Below are positions 53,972 to 63,081 of a stretch of DNA of 64,000 bases, piece after piece. This DNA is from MGBC120314 sp051877855 (GTDB lineage: Bacteria; Bacillota; Clostridia; Lachnospirales; Lachnospiraceae). Made by a program: the position numbers and the translations under genes. The stretch covers positions 7,137-71,136 of the forward strand of contig JBJEJH010000057.1 of the NCBI GenBank assembly GCA_051877855.1, in the 5' to 3' direction. Under the pieces are notes generated by a model that saw only the letters and a list, made by a program, of their open reading frames with translations, searched no databases and was not told the origin of the DNA. Position 1 is the stretch's first letter; the number at the start of each line of letters is the position of its first letter.

Positions 53972-54769
53972 ATGAGTTTGGAAGTTCTGGCATTTTTAAT
54001 TAAGGTAGCGCGGGTTTTGATTTATTTTATCTGGTTCATGATGGGTGCAACCGTATTCTCCTTTTTGAATGTGGTGATTTATCGTTTACCGGAGCATAAA
54101 AACTTGGTCAAGGGACGCTCGATGTGTAGAAAATGTGGTCATGACCTGAACGTGTGGGATACAATTCCGGTTTTCTCATGGATTTTCCTTGGTGGTAAGT
54201 GCCGATACTGTAAGGAAAAAATCTCATTGAGATATTTGATGGTTGAGCTGATGGGTGGTATATCCGCAGTGGGATTGGTGCTTTATTATGGTGCGAGTCT
54301 TGCGGCTTTAACGGTTTTTGCCTTTTTTGCAGTAATGACCGTCATTTCATTTATCGATTATGATACCATGATTATCCCGCCACAATTAAATGTAATGATC
54401 TTCCTGATAGGCGTGGTTTCAATTTGGACCATGGGAGGACCGACGCTGGTGGAACGAATTATTGGTATGTTTGCCATCAGTCTTCCGCTTTACATTATCA
54501 TTATGATTGTACCGAATGGTTTTGGCGGCGGCGATATCAAGCTGATGTTTGCTGCAGGATTCATGCTGGGATGGAAAGCCACGGTAGCAGCTTTCTTCAT
54601 TGGACTTGTATTGGGTGGAGCTTACGGCATTTATCTGATGGCCCGAAGAAAAAAGGGAAAGAGTGATCATTTTGCCTTTGGTCCATTCTTGTGCATAGGA
54701 CTTGCGGTGGCACTGTTCTATGGTGAAGCCATGGTAAATGCTTATTTGGGCAGCTTTAGTGCGCTTTAG
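53972..54769 (+). CDS. Prepilin peptidase (A24, PilD/ComC type)
   Basis: 265 residues with about seven membrane segments. The cytoplasmic loop has two Cys pairs (CRKC and CRYC), typical of enzymes that both cleave and methylate prepilins. The catalytic Asp residues lie in FIDYDTMIIP and GGGDIKLM. It would process type IV pilin-like proteins. No pilin gene is present in the window, so its substrates are encoded elsewhere. It follows prfA by 16 bases. Confidence 0.93.
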   Translation: MSLEVLAFLIKVARVLIYFIWFMMGATVFSFLNVVIYRLPEHKNLVKGRSMCRKCGHDLNVWDTIPVFSWIFLGGKCRYCKEKISLRYLMVELMGGISAVGLVLYYGASLAALTVFAFFAVMTVISFIDYDTMIIPPQLNVMIFLIGVVSIWTMGGPTLVERIIGMFAISLPLYIIIMIVPNGFGGGDIKLMFAAGFMLGWKATVAAFFIGLVLGGAYGIYLMARRKKGKSDHFAFGPFLCIGLAVALFYGEAMVNAYLGSFSAL

Positions 54770-54788
54770 AAAATAATATAGAATACGG

Positions 54789-54821
54789 AAGGACTTTGAC
54801 GATGGTCAGAGTCCTTTTTTT
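54789..54821 (+). terminator. Terminator after the prepilin peptidase gene
   Basis: Twelve-base stem AAGGACTTTGAC / GTCAGAGTCCTT with a GATG loop, then TTTTT. Confidence 0.85.
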
Positions 54822-54850
54822 AAATATTTGATGTATAGCGGATGCAGATG

Positions 54851-54859
54851 TGCTATACT
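54851..54859 (+). promoter_or_regulatory. Extended -10 promoter of the acyltransferase gene
   Basis: TGCTATACT, a TG-extended -10. No good -35 is found at 17 bases. It lies 39 bases before the start codon at 54898. Confidence 0.5.
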
Positions 54860-54897
54860 TAATGACAGACAATTTGATGAAAAATGAGGGTTACGGA

Positions 54898-55968
54898 ATG
54901 AGAGATGAAGAGCGTGTCATAGGGCTGGACCTGGTGCGATGTGTTGCATTGTTATTTATTATTGGCGTACATTTTTTCTATAACAATGGGTTTTATTATG
55001 AAAATCAGATTGGTACGGAGATGTTTATGGCGGATGTTGTGCGGTGGCTGACATTCTCCTGTGTGCCGATGTTTATTATATTGACCGGATATCTGAAGGC
55101 AAGATCAGAGTTGTCCGCAAAGTATTATCGAGGAATTGTCCTGATTCTGGTGACCTGGGTGATGGCATCGATTGTGTGTATGTTGTACAAAGGTATGGTG
55201 CTTGGTATACAGTACACGGCTATTGAATGGTTGCAGCAATTCCTTGACTATAAAGCTGCGGATTATGCGTGGTACATCGAGTTGTATATTGGTCTTTTTC
55301 TTCTGATTCCATTCCTGAATCAGTTCTTTGGATGGGAAAAGGAAAGAAAGTATCATATTGTGGTGCTGGTGACCATGATCGTGACGGTCTTTCTTCCTTC
55401 CATATTGAATGGGTATGTAATTAAGGGGAAGACGCTGGATCTGATTCCGAATTACTTTGTTTCTTTATGGCCCATGGCTTATTATTTTCTTGGGGCGGCA
55501 CTTCGAAAATATCAGTGGAATATCAGTGCTGCAGTATGTATTCCTTTAATCGTTGCACTGTGCACAATTAAGGCACTGGTTACGTATATCAGTGCAGGGG
55601 GAGCCAATTTCTATAAAGGTGTTGGCGGAGGATATTCGGACTTTTTTGTGGGTGCGATTACATTATTATTGTTCCTGCTTTGCTATCAGGTAAATATTAA
55701 GACCATGTGGGTGAGGAAGGTATTGACCCATGTGTCCAAGAGATCCCTGCTTATCTATCTGTTATCCAGTATTGCCGATCGCATGATGAAACCGGTATTT
55801 GCACCTTTTGATGCTCCGGTACATTATTGGTGGTCATTTCCGGCTCATACGGTTGTGGTGTTTGTAATCTCTCTGATTCTGAGTGAAATCATGTATCCAA
55901 TCGTATGCACAATAAGTGGATGGATCACGGGTCTGGTACCGGCATGGAAGAATGAGAAAAATCAGTAA
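54898..55968 (+). CDS. Acyltransferase family 3 membrane protein
   Basis: 356 residues with about ten membrane segments. It starts with GLDLVRCVALLFIIGVHFF, the family opening with the catalytic His. These enzymes acylate sugars or other surface molecules. GAGGG at 54886-54890 lies seven bases before the ATG at 54898; the frame is open from 54850 but without a ribosome binding site. It ends 19 bases before the FliB-like gene. Confidence 0.88.
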   Translation: MRDEERVIGLDLVRCVALLFIIGVHFFYNNGFYYENQIGTEMFMADVVRWLTFSCVPMFIILTGYLKARSELSAKYYRGIVLILVTWVMASIVCMLYKGMVLGIQYTAIEWLQQFLDYKAADYAWYIELYIGLFLLIPFLNQFFGWEKERKYHIVVLVTMIVTVFLPSILNGYVIKGKTLDLIPNYFVSLWPMAYYFLGAALRKYQWNISAAVCIPLIVALCTIKALVTYISAGGANFYKGVGGGYSDFFVGAITLLLFLLCYQVNIKTMWVRKVLTHVSKRSLLIYLLSSIADRMMKPVFAPFDAPVHYWWSFPAHTVVVFVISLILSEIMYPIVCTISGWITGLVPAWKNEKNQ

Positions 55969-55987
55969 ATGAATGGAGTTACAGTGA

Positions 55988-57112
55988 ATGGTGGAGATTA
56001 AGCCGGTATTTTATGATAAGTTTCATTGTACTGCAGGGGAGTGTCCCATGACCTGTTGTATGCAGTGGAAAATCGCTGTGGATGATGAGACTTATGCAAA
56101 ATGGAAGAAGATAAAATGGCCGGATGGCGTGCCTGAGAAGTCCGATTCTCTGGCAGATGCCGTAACACAAAAAGATGGCGGCAGAGTGATTCGGTTAAAT
56201 GAAAGTAAATATTGTCCGTTTCTTAATTCGAAAAAATTGTGTGCATTGGTTTTAGAGCATGGGGATTCGGTACTCTCCCATACCTGTGATACCTTTCCGA
56301 GGCAGGTACATGATTTTGAAAATCGCAGAGAACTTTCACTGGTATCCTGTTGTCCGGCAGTGGTGGACTATTATCGTAGTGAGTCCTTTCATCTTCAGGG
56401 AGAGATTCCAAAGGGGGATCTTCTTGCAAAGTTGCGGGAATTGATGATGAACATCCTGTCGGATGATTCATGGGATATGGAGACAGCCCTAAAGATGATA
56501 TTCTATATTCTGCTGGATCTTTATGATAAGGAAGCGGAAAGGGTTGAGGAACTTGATGAATATAGTGCTGCGGCTTTTTGGCGCAAGTTATATGACAGCA
56601 TAAAGGATGTGCCGGTTTGTGCCGGGGATTTTCTTGTGGAGAATCTGGAGCTGTGGCTGGATATGGTGGAAAACTATCGCAAGGAAGGGTTGTATCTTAA
56701 CTATATTGAGGATATTTCAAAGGAGGCAGAACAGATCCTAGGTACGATGGACACAGAGTCCTTACAGAAGAACTACGAGGAATTTCGAAAGCATTTCAGG
56801 GACTATGAATTCCTGTTTCGAAATTATCTGGCGGCAGAGTTGTTTACCAATCTGCTTCTTCCGGGTTCGGATATGGAGAGTGTTGTGGTGATGTTCCAGT
56901 GGATCGCCATGGAGTATGTGATGATACGGGAGGCACTGTTTCTTAAGTTTATGCAGGAGGAAAATCTTCCGTATGAAAGGGTGCGGGATCTCATGGTGGT
57001 GGTCCAAAGAATGACGGGATATGATGAAGCAGACATTTTCGAGTATATGGAAAATAGTTTTCAGAGTCTTATTTGGGAATGGGGATATATGGCATTAATC
57101 CTTGGAGCATAA
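55988..57112 (+). CDS. FliB-like lysine N-methylase (Cys-rich)
   Basis: 374 residues. The N-terminal third has the Cys pattern of FliB proteins: CPMTCC, KYCPFLN, LCALV, SHTCDTFPR and SCCPAV. FliB methylates surface lysines of flagellin in some bacteria. No flagellar gene is present here, and such proteins occur widely in non-flagellated Clostridia, so the real substrate is unknown. The rest is helical. The start has GGAG nine bases upstream. Confidence 0.82.
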   Translation: MVEIKPVFYDKFHCTAGECPMTCCMQWKIAVDDETYAKWKKIKWPDGVPEKSDSLADAVTQKDGGRVIRLNESKYCPFLNSKKLCALVLEHGDSVLSHTCDTFPRQVHDFENRRELSLVSCCPAVVDYYRSESFHLQGEIPKGDLLAKLRELMMNILSDDSWDMETALKMIFYILLDLYDKEAERVEELDEYSAAAFWRKLYDSIKDVPVCAGDFLVENLELWLDMVENYRKEGLYLNYIEDISKEAEQILGTMDTESLQKNYEEFRKHFRDYEFLFRNYLAAELFTNLLLPGSDMESVVVMFQWIAMEYVMIREALFLKFMQEENLPYERVRDLMVVVQRMTGYDEADIFEYMENSFQSLIWEWGYMALILGA

Positions 57113-57159
57113 GACGTGGGATAAAATGTTGCCTGACCTAAGGGAGGGTGCAGGCGGCA

Positions 57160-57535
57160 AAAGGTGTTTTCTATACCCCGCCCACGGGTTCGTGGCGGGG
57201 CATAGAAAACAAAAAGTGTGAAATATACCCCGCCNNNNNNNNNNNNNNNNNNNNNNNNNNNNNNNNNNNNNNNNNNNNNNNNNNNNNNNNNNNNNNNNNN
57301 NNNNNNNNNNNNNNNNNNNNNNNNNNNNNNNNNNAAAAGTGTGAAATATACCCCGCCCACGGGTTCGTGGCGGGGCATAGAAAACAAAAAGTGTGAAATA
57401 TACCCTGCCCACGGGTTCGTGGCGGGGCATAGAAAACAAAAAGTGTGAAATATACCCCGCCCACGGGTTCGTGGCGGGGCATAGAAAACAAAATGTATGA
57501 AATATACCCCGCCCACGAGTTCACTGCGGGGCATA
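57160..57535 (+). repeat. Tandem array of 52-base hairpin repeats
   Basis: Units begin (CCCCGCC core) at 57176, 57228, 57351, 57403, 57455 and 57507, spaced 52 bases except across the N gap. Each core, CCCCGCCCACG GGTT CGTGGCGGGG, is a GC-rich hairpin with an A-rich link. The first unit is palindromic further out (TTTTCTATA / ATAGAAAA). The last unit differs in the loop (GAGTTCACT). No spacers occur, so it is not CRISPR. Confidence 0.9.
57235..57334. other. Assembly gap within the 52-base repeat array
   Basis: 100 N placed inside the tandem array; the two sides are out of phase with the 52-base period, so the true copy number is unknown. Between the FliB-like gene (ends 57112) and nudC (57615) there is nothing else I can identify. 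Confidence 0.9.
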
Positions 57536-57614
57536 AGCAGTTCGAAACTGGTTTGGACCATCGCCCAAGCGACAAAACCTAATCAATTATGTAATCTAAA
57601 AGGAGAAAACTACA

Positions 57615-58568
57615 ATGATACAGGATATTGAACCAAGACATCTGGTCAATCAATATGAGCCGAAGGAACCACAGAAGAATGACAAAATTATTATCTTTCG
57701 TGGTAATGAAATTCTTGTCAAAATTGTCCGGGAAGTCCGGACGCAGGATACGGAAGAAAGTGCGGTCAACGGCGAGAAGATGGTGGGGGATTATATGACC
57801 TATGGTGCCCTGGCGGATATGTCGTCAAAGCTTGGAATTGATGTTCCGGAGTGCCGCTATATCTTTACCATCGGGGAGGAGGCCTTCTTCCTGGCAGATA
57901 TGCCCAAGGAACATTTAGATGAGTTGACGGTTTTGGAATCCTCAAACCATTACGGCTATTACAAGATGTATGATCTTCGGCGCATGGAACCTAAGGAAGT
58001 GGTGTTTGCAGGATCCACGGCGTGGCATATTTATCATTGGTATCACACCAGCCGTTTCTGCGGTGTATGCGGAAGTAAAACCGTGCATGATTTTAAGGAA
58101 CGTATGGTAAAATGTCCGGAATGTGGTAACCTTGTTTTTCCAAGATTGGTTCCTGCCGTTATCGTTGGACTTCGTGACGGGGATCGTCTGATGATGACAA
58201 AGTATGCAGGCAGGGCTTATAAACGATATGCGTTGATTGCCGGATTTACGGAAATCGGTGAGACGGTGGAAGAAACCGTTGCAAGAGAGGTTATGGAAGA
58301 GGTTGGGGTAAAGGTCAGGAATATCACCTATTATAAGAGTCAGCCATGGGGATTTGACAGTGACCTGCTCCTTGGATATTATTGTGATTTGGATGGAGAT
58401 TCCGATATTCGTATGGACGAGAATGAGCTGTCGGTTGCCGAGTGGGTGGATTATAAGGATATTCCGGACTACCATGAAGGCTTAAGCCTTACGGAAGAAA
58501 TGATGAATACATTTAAGCGGGAACGTATGGCGATACATCAGAATGATGCGCAGAATGTCCCGGATTGA
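57615..58568 (+). CDS. nudC: NAD+ diphosphatase / NAD-decapping Nudix hydrolase
   Basis: 317 residues. An N-terminal domain, then a four-Cys zinc ribbon (CGVCGSKT ... CPECGN), then a Nudix box fitting GFTEIGETVEETVAREVMEE. The NudC-specific motif SQPWPFPxS reads SQPWGFDSD here, so it deviates after SQPW. The family splits NAD(H) and removes NAD caps from RNA. GGAG precedes the ATG. It follows the repeat array. Confidence 0.9.
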   Translation: MIQDIEPRHLVNQYEPKEPQKNDKIIIFRGNEILVKIVREVRTQDTEESAVNGEKMVGDYMTYGALADMSSKLGIDVPECRYIFTIGEEAFFLADMPKEHLDELTVLESSNHYGYYKMYDLRRMEPKEVVFAGSTAWHIYHWYHTSRFCGVCGSKTVHDFKERMVKCPECGNLVFPRLVPAVIVGLRDGDRLMMTKYAGRAYKRYALIAGFTEIGETVEETVAREVMEEVGVKVRNITYYKSQPWGFDSDLLLGYYCDLDGDSDIRMDENELSVAEWVDYKDIPDYHEGLSLTEEMMNTFKRERMAIHQNDAQNVPD

Positions 58569-58624
58569 TACATACGGAATAAGATTAAGATGATTTATAC
58601 AAGATTGGGAATAAGAGGTATGAG

Positions 58625-59977
58625 ATGATTACAATCGGTAAAATATTTTTAAGAGTTCTTTATGGGGGAATTACGTTTATTGTTGCGAACGGATATGCCC
58701 TTGGGAAAGCATACTCCGTGAAAGCTTTCTTTTGGCTTTTGGTACTTGGATATGTAGGGATTAATCTTCTGCCCTGTTTCTTTGACCGGCAGTTAAAGAC
58801 CAGGAAATTAAGACAGTGCGGTTATGGATGTGCACTGTTAGAAATATTCTGTCTTTCCGCCACCGCATCTTTGATCTATGGTATTATGGGGTTCTTTGGA
58901 AAACTTTCACTTCCATCTATTGCGGAGGATACATCCCTGTGGGTTATTAACACCATTATCGTTGTGTGTGTTGAGGCGATTGTGTTCTGGAATGGTATGA
59001 TCCGTGTGTACCTAACCTCAGGACAAATGGGGATTAAATGGCGAGTGATCGGCGCTTTGTGCGGCATGATTCCCGTGGTTAATCTGATTGTGCTTGGGAA
59101 GATTATCGCAGTATCCCATGATGAGACACAGGTGGAAAACAAAAGAATTCTGTTGAATGAGGCCCGGGCGGATGAAAGACTATGTAAGACGAAATATCCG
59201 ATTTTGATGGTGCATGGCGTGTTTTTCAGGGATTTTCGATATTTTAATTACTGGGGAAGAATCCCTGATGATTTGGAGGCAAATGGTGCCACCATCTATT
59301 ATGGAAATCACCAGTCTGCCGCTGCAGTGAAGGATAGTGCGAAGGAACTGGATGCGCGTATTCGTCAGATTGTGAAGGAGACCGGGTGTGAGAAGGTGAA
59401 TATCATCGCACATTCCAAGGGAGGACTGGATTGCCGCTATGCATTGTCTGAACTTGGGACGGCAGAGTATGTGGCATCCCTCACAACCATTAATACGCCA
59501 CATCGTGGCTGTGAATTTGCAGACTATCTTCTTGATAAGATCCCGGATGCCGAGAAGCAGACGGTGGCGATGGCTTACAATACGGCGTTAAAGAGATTAG
59601 GTGATCCCAATCCCGATTTTCTGGCAGCAGTTCATGATCTTACGGCTTCGGCCTGTGAAGATTTGAATGAACAGATTCATGATGCCAAGGGTGTATATTA
59701 CCAGAGTGTCGGATCGAAACTTACGAAGGCAATGGGAGGAAGGTTCCCGTTGAATCTGACCAACAAGTTTGTGGAGCATTTTGATGGATATAATGACGGT
59801 CTTGTGGGAGAGAAGTCATTTCCATGGGGAGAAAATTATCAATTCCTTACGGCAAAGGGTAAGCGTGGAATTTCTCATGGTGATATGATCGATCTCAACC
59901 GGGAGAATTTTAAGGGATTTGATGTGCGTGAGTTCTATGTGAATCTGGTGAAGGATCTTAAGGAACGAGGCTTCTAG
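58625..59977 (+). CDS. Membrane-associated lipase (alpha/beta hydrolase)
   Basis: 450 residues. About five membrane segments fill the first 170 residues. An alpha/beta hydrolase domain follows: YPILMVHGVFFRDF with the oxyanion HG, the nucleophile Ser in IIAHSKGGLDCR (AHSKG in place of GHSxG), and a late His near RGISHGDM. It resembles bacterial triacylglycerol lipases. The membrane part suggests it acts near the bilayer. The substrate is unknown. Confidence 0.82.
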   Translation: MITIGKIFLRVLYGGITFIVANGYALGKAYSVKAFFWLLVLGYVGINLLPCFFDRQLKTRKLRQCGYGCALLEIFCLSATASLIYGIMGFFGKLSLPSIAEDTSLWVINTIIVVCVEAIVFWNGMIRVYLTSGQMGIKWRVIGALCGMIPVVNLIVLGKIIAVSHDETQVENKRILLNEARADERLCKTKYPILMVHGVFFRDFRYFNYWGRIPDDLEANGATIYYGNHQSAAAVKDSAKELDARIRQIVKETGCEKVNIIAHSKGGLDCRYALSELGTAEYVASLTTINTPHRGCEFADYLLDKIPDAEKQTVAMAYNTALKRLGDPNPDFLAAVHDLTASACEDLNEQIHDAKGVYYQSVGSKLTKAMGGRFPLNLTNKFVEHFDGYNDGLVGEKSFPWGENYQFLTAKGKRGISHGDMIDLNRENFKGFDVREFYVNLVKDLKERGF

Positions 59978-60038
59978 AAGTGTGTAAGACTTATGGAATT
60001 ATAAGATAAGAAAATGTGGAAAGGATAGGATTATTCAT

Positions 60039-60962
60039 ATGGAAGAGAAGAATATTAAGTCCGTTGCCATTGTGGGAATGGGTGCACTTGGAATATTATT
60101 TGGCAATCACATTCAGAAGGCAATCGGCAGGGATAATCTGCAGTTTGTGATGGATGAAGATCGTCTGAATCGTTATCGGGGAAGACAATTCACCTGTAAC
60201 GGGGAAGTCTGTGATTTTAACATGGTGGGGGTTAGGGAAGCCGGGCCGGTGGATCTTGTCATCGTAGCAGTAAAGTACACGGGACTTTCCGGTGCCATTG
60301 AGGAAATGCGTAATCTGGTAGGTAAAGATACCATTATTATTTCGGTGCTTAATGGAATTAATAGTGAAGAGATCCTGGGTGCCGCTTACGGCATGGAGAA
60401 AATCATCTATACCGTGGCACAGGGAATGGATGCCATGAAGTTCGGGGAAGAGTTAAAATATACCCGGATGGGTGAGTTACATATTGGATACACCAAGGCC
60501 TGCGATGAGGATCGTTTGGCGCGACTGATTCGTTTCTTTGAGAAAATCAAGATGCCTTATGTGAAGGAAGAAGATATTCTGTATCGTATGTGGGGCAAGT
60601 TTATGTTAAATGTGGGTCTTAACCAGACTTGTATGGTATATGGTGTGAACTATAGTCAGGTGCTTTCTAAGGGAGAAGCAAACCGCACGATGGTTGCAGC
60701 CATGCGTGAGGTGATTGCGCTGGCTAATGCGGAGGGTGTCAATCTCTCGGAGAAGGATTTGAATTTTTACATTAAGGTGGTAGAGACATTAAGTCCAACC
60801 GGAACACCTTCCATGGGACAGGATCGTATTAATAAGAAAGCTTCGGAAGTTGATATGTTTGCGGGTGTTGTGATGGAACTTGCAAAGAAACATGGATTCT
60901 ATGTTCCGACCAATGAGTTCCTTTATGAGAGGGCAAAGGCGATCGAGAAGGAGTATGTGTAA
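60039..60962 (+). CDS. panE: 2-dehydropantoate 2-reductase family
   Basis: 307 residues. N-terminal Rossmann domain (VAIVGMGALGILFGN), a KYT segment with the conserved Lys (VAVKYTGL), and a helical C-terminal domain (MWGKFMLNVGLNQT). PanE reduces ketopantoate for pantothenate and coenzyme A. Paralogues with other substrates exist and no panB or panC lies nearby, so the exact role is not certain. It leads a row of four same-strand genes. Confidence 0.88.
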   Translation: MEEKNIKSVAIVGMGALGILFGNHIQKAIGRDNLQFVMDEDRLNRYRGRQFTCNGEVCDFNMVGVREAGPVDLVIVAVKYTGLSGAIEEMRNLVGKDTIIISVLNGINSEEILGAAYGMEKIIYTVAQGMDAMKFGEELKYTRMGELHIGYTKACDEDRLARLIRFFEKIKMPYVKEEDILYRMWGKFMLNVGLNQTCMVYGVNYSQVLSKGEANRTMVAAMREVIALANAEGVNLSEKDLNFYIKVVETLSPTGTPSMGQDRINKKASEVDMFAGVVMELAKKHGFYVPTNEFLYERAKAIEKEYV

Positions 60963-61009
60963 TTGAAGATTAGGACAGAAAAAAGTAGCGATCAAGGAGA
61001 GAAAATAGC

Positions 61010-61687
61010 ATGAAACGTAATGTAAGTATGGAAGAAATCTCCGATGGTAAATTCTATGGTTTAAATGATCTGGTCAAAGCCGGATGTGGTGACTGCAAGG
61101 GGTGTTCCGCCTGTTGTCGCGGAATGGGTAATTCCATCGTACTGGATCCGTGGGATATCGATCATTTGACCAAGGCCCTGGGGAAGAATTCTGCATTAGA
61201 ATCTCTGATGGCTGCAGGTAAGGTGGAACTGAATGTGGTGGAGGGGGTAATCCTCCCGAATATATCCATGAAACAGGAAGCCTGTGGATTCTTAAATGAA
61301 GAGGGGCGTTGTACCATTCATACATATCGTCCGGGAATCTGTCGATTATTTCCATTGGGCCGTTATTATGAGAATGGAAGCTTTTCATATTTTTTGCAGG
61401 TTCATGAATGCAGGAATACGAATCGCAGTAAGGTTAAGGTGAAGCAGTGGATCGATGTGGAGAATCCGGCTGCTTACGAAGAATTTATCTGTCAATGGCA
61501 TTATTTTCTAAATGATGTGGTTGACTTGATTGCAAAAAAGGCGGATGAGAACTTTACCAGACAGGTGGATATGTATATCTTACAAGCCTTTTTTGTGAAG
61601 GGATATGACGGTGTAACCGAGGAAGAATTCTATGATGAATTTAAGAAACGACTGAGTGTGGCAAAACTTGCGATTTTCGGAGAATAA
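61010..61687 (+). CDS. YkgJ-family Cys-cluster protein
   Basis: 225 residues. Cys-rich N-terminal half: CGDCKGCSACCRGMG and then CGFLNEEGRCTIHTYRPGICRLFP, the pattern of YkgJ/UPF0153 proteins, which probably bind zinc or an iron-sulfur cluster. The function is unknown. AAGGAGAG precedes the ATG. The Cys arrangement is similar in spirit to that of the FliB-like protein at 55988, but the two are distinct families. Confidence 0.85.
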   Translation: MKRNVSMEEISDGKFYGLNDLVKAGCGDCKGCSACCRGMGNSIVLDPWDIDHLTKALGKNSALESLMAAGKVELNVVEGVILPNISMKQEACGFLNEEGRCTIHTYRPGICRLFPLGRYYENGSFSYFLQVHECRNTNRSKVKVKQWIDVENPAAYEEFICQWHYFLNDVVDLIAKKADENFTRQVDMYILQAFFVKGYDGVTEEEFYDEFKKRLSVAKLAIFGE

Positions 61688-61738
61688 CAATGAAGCAAGA
61701 GGAAGCCTTTCGAGGTTATTGAATTGAGGAGATAAGGG

Positions 61739-62338
61739 ATGGAGGATAAAGAAAAGCGACTGCAACAGCAGTTTGATTTTATACAGGAAATCGATAAGGA
61801 AAAGTTTATCGGAAGGCAGACCTACCTGACGGATGGTGTGAGAAAAGAGAATGATGCAGAACATGCCTGGCATCTGGCCATGATGTCAATTCTGCTCAGT
61901 GAATATGCCAATGAGTCCATCGATGTGTTGAAGGTCGTAACGATGGTGCTGCTTCACGATATCGTGGAGATCGATGCCGGAGATACTTATGCCTATGATG
62001 AGGCCGGACACGCTACCAAGAGGGAGCGGGAGGAAAAGGCAGCGAATCGTATCTTTGGATTATTGCCGGAGGATCAGAAGATTAGGTTTCGTGCTCTTTT
62101 TGAGGAATTTGAAGCCGGTGAAACACCGGAAGCCAAGTTTGCCCACACGATGGATAACATTCAGCCAATCATGCTAAACAGCGCAACGGAGGGAAAAGCC
62201 TGGGAGGAGCATGGAGTACATCTGCATCAGGTTCTTAAGAGAAATGCTCATACAGCCCAGGGTTCGGAGACTTTGTGGAACTATGCGAAAGAAAAATTTG
62301 TTGATCCGAATGTGGAAAAGGGTAAATTACCGGTGTAA
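61739..62338 (+). CDS. HD-domain hydrolase (YfbR/HDDC2-like)
   Basis: 199 residues. HD ligands are His in NDAEHAWHLAM, HD in LLHDIVEIDAGD, and a late Asp in HTMDNIQP. The pattern EIDAGDTYAYD matches the HDDC2/YfbR group of 5'-deoxynucleotidases. It probably hydrolyses nucleoside monophosphates. Start ATG follows GAGGAG. It lies 42 bases before the DUF554 gene. Confidence 0.87.
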   Translation: MEDKEKRLQQQFDFIQEIDKEKFIGRQTYLTDGVRKENDAEHAWHLAMMSILLSEYANESIDVLKVVTMVLLHDIVEIDAGDTYAYDEAGHATKREREEKAANRIFGLLPEDQKIRFRALFEEFEAGETPEAKFAHTMDNIQPIMLNSATEGKAWEEHGVHLHQVLKRNAHTAQGSETLWNYAKEKFVDPNVEKGKLPV

Positions 62339-62380
62339 GTTTGATTATAAGCAAAAGAAAGGAAAAGGAAGTAGGATAAA

Positions 62381-63070
62381 ATGTTTGGAGTGACAGTGAA
62401 TGCGGTAGCAATTCTTTTGGGTACTGCCATCGGATTGATTTTTCGAAAGGTCATTAATAAGGAGATGGAAGCGGTGATTATGCAGGCGATGGGTGTGGCC
62501 GTACTTTCCATCGGTATTATGGATATGTTGAGTGTCCGTGGCAATATTACCATGATTCTCACATTGATCTTAAGTCTCACCATCGGTGGGGCAGTGGGAT
62601 CATTTTTTCAGATTCAGAATCGTATCGAGCAGTTTGGTGAATTCTTAAAGAAAAGGCTTTCAAAGGATGAGAACAGTACTTTGGGAAAGGCATTTACGAC
62701 ATCCGTATTGATCTTCTGCATCGGTGCCATGGTGGTGTATGGAAGTATCAATGCGGGACTTGGAGATAATTCAACACTTTACATCAAGAGTATCCTTGAC
62801 GGTGTGGTCTCGGTTATCACAGCGGCAACCATGGGAGCCGGCGTTGCCCTCTCGGCCGTGGTGGTATTCGTTCTTCAGGGAATTTTCGCCCTCAGTGCCA
62901 GTTTCTTAAATCCAATTCTTGTTGCCTATCCGGATGTAAAGACCATGCTCACCGGAATCGGCGGTGTGCTGGTGATGTGTATCGGCATCAATCTGCTGGA
63001 GTTAAAGAAGATGAGGACGGGGGATCTCATTCCGGCGCTTCTTGGATGTCTGGTGATGATGTTCTTCTAG
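62381..63070 (+). CDS. DUF554 membrane protein
   Basis: 229 residues with about seven membrane segments, many Gly and Ala. It starts MFGVTVNAVAILLGTAIGLIF and ends in a membrane segment (LIPALLGCLVMMFF), as in the DUF554/YqgA family. YqgA-like proteins may be transporters, but no substrate is known. AAGGAAAAGGAAG precedes the start. It is the last clear gene of the four-gene row. Confidence 0.9.
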   Translation: MFGVTVNAVAILLGTAIGLIFRKVINKEMEAVIMQAMGVAVLSIGIMDMLSVRGNITMILTLILSLTIGGAVGSFFQIQNRIEQFGEFLKKRLSKDENSTLGKAFTTSVLIFCIGAMVVYGSINAGLGDNSTLYIKSILDGVVSVITAATMGAGVALSAVVVFVLQGIFALSASFLNPILVAYPDVKTMLTGIGGVLVMCIGINLLELKKMRTGDLIPALLGCLVMMFF

Positions 63071-63081
63071 GGGGAAGGGCA

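Noticed and set aside
55988..57112. Evidence of a flagellar locus from the FliB-like gene
   Set aside because: No flagellin, motor or chemotaxis genes are present, and the Cys pattern is shared by non-flagellar relatives.
57160..57535. CRISPR array
   Set aside because: Units are directly adjacent with no unique spacers, and no cas genes are nearby.
57061..57561. Open frames on the minus strand through the 52-base repeats
   Set aside because: They are open in all three frames only because the repeat contains no stop, and 52 is not a multiple of three. No ribosome binding site is present and the N gap interrupts them.
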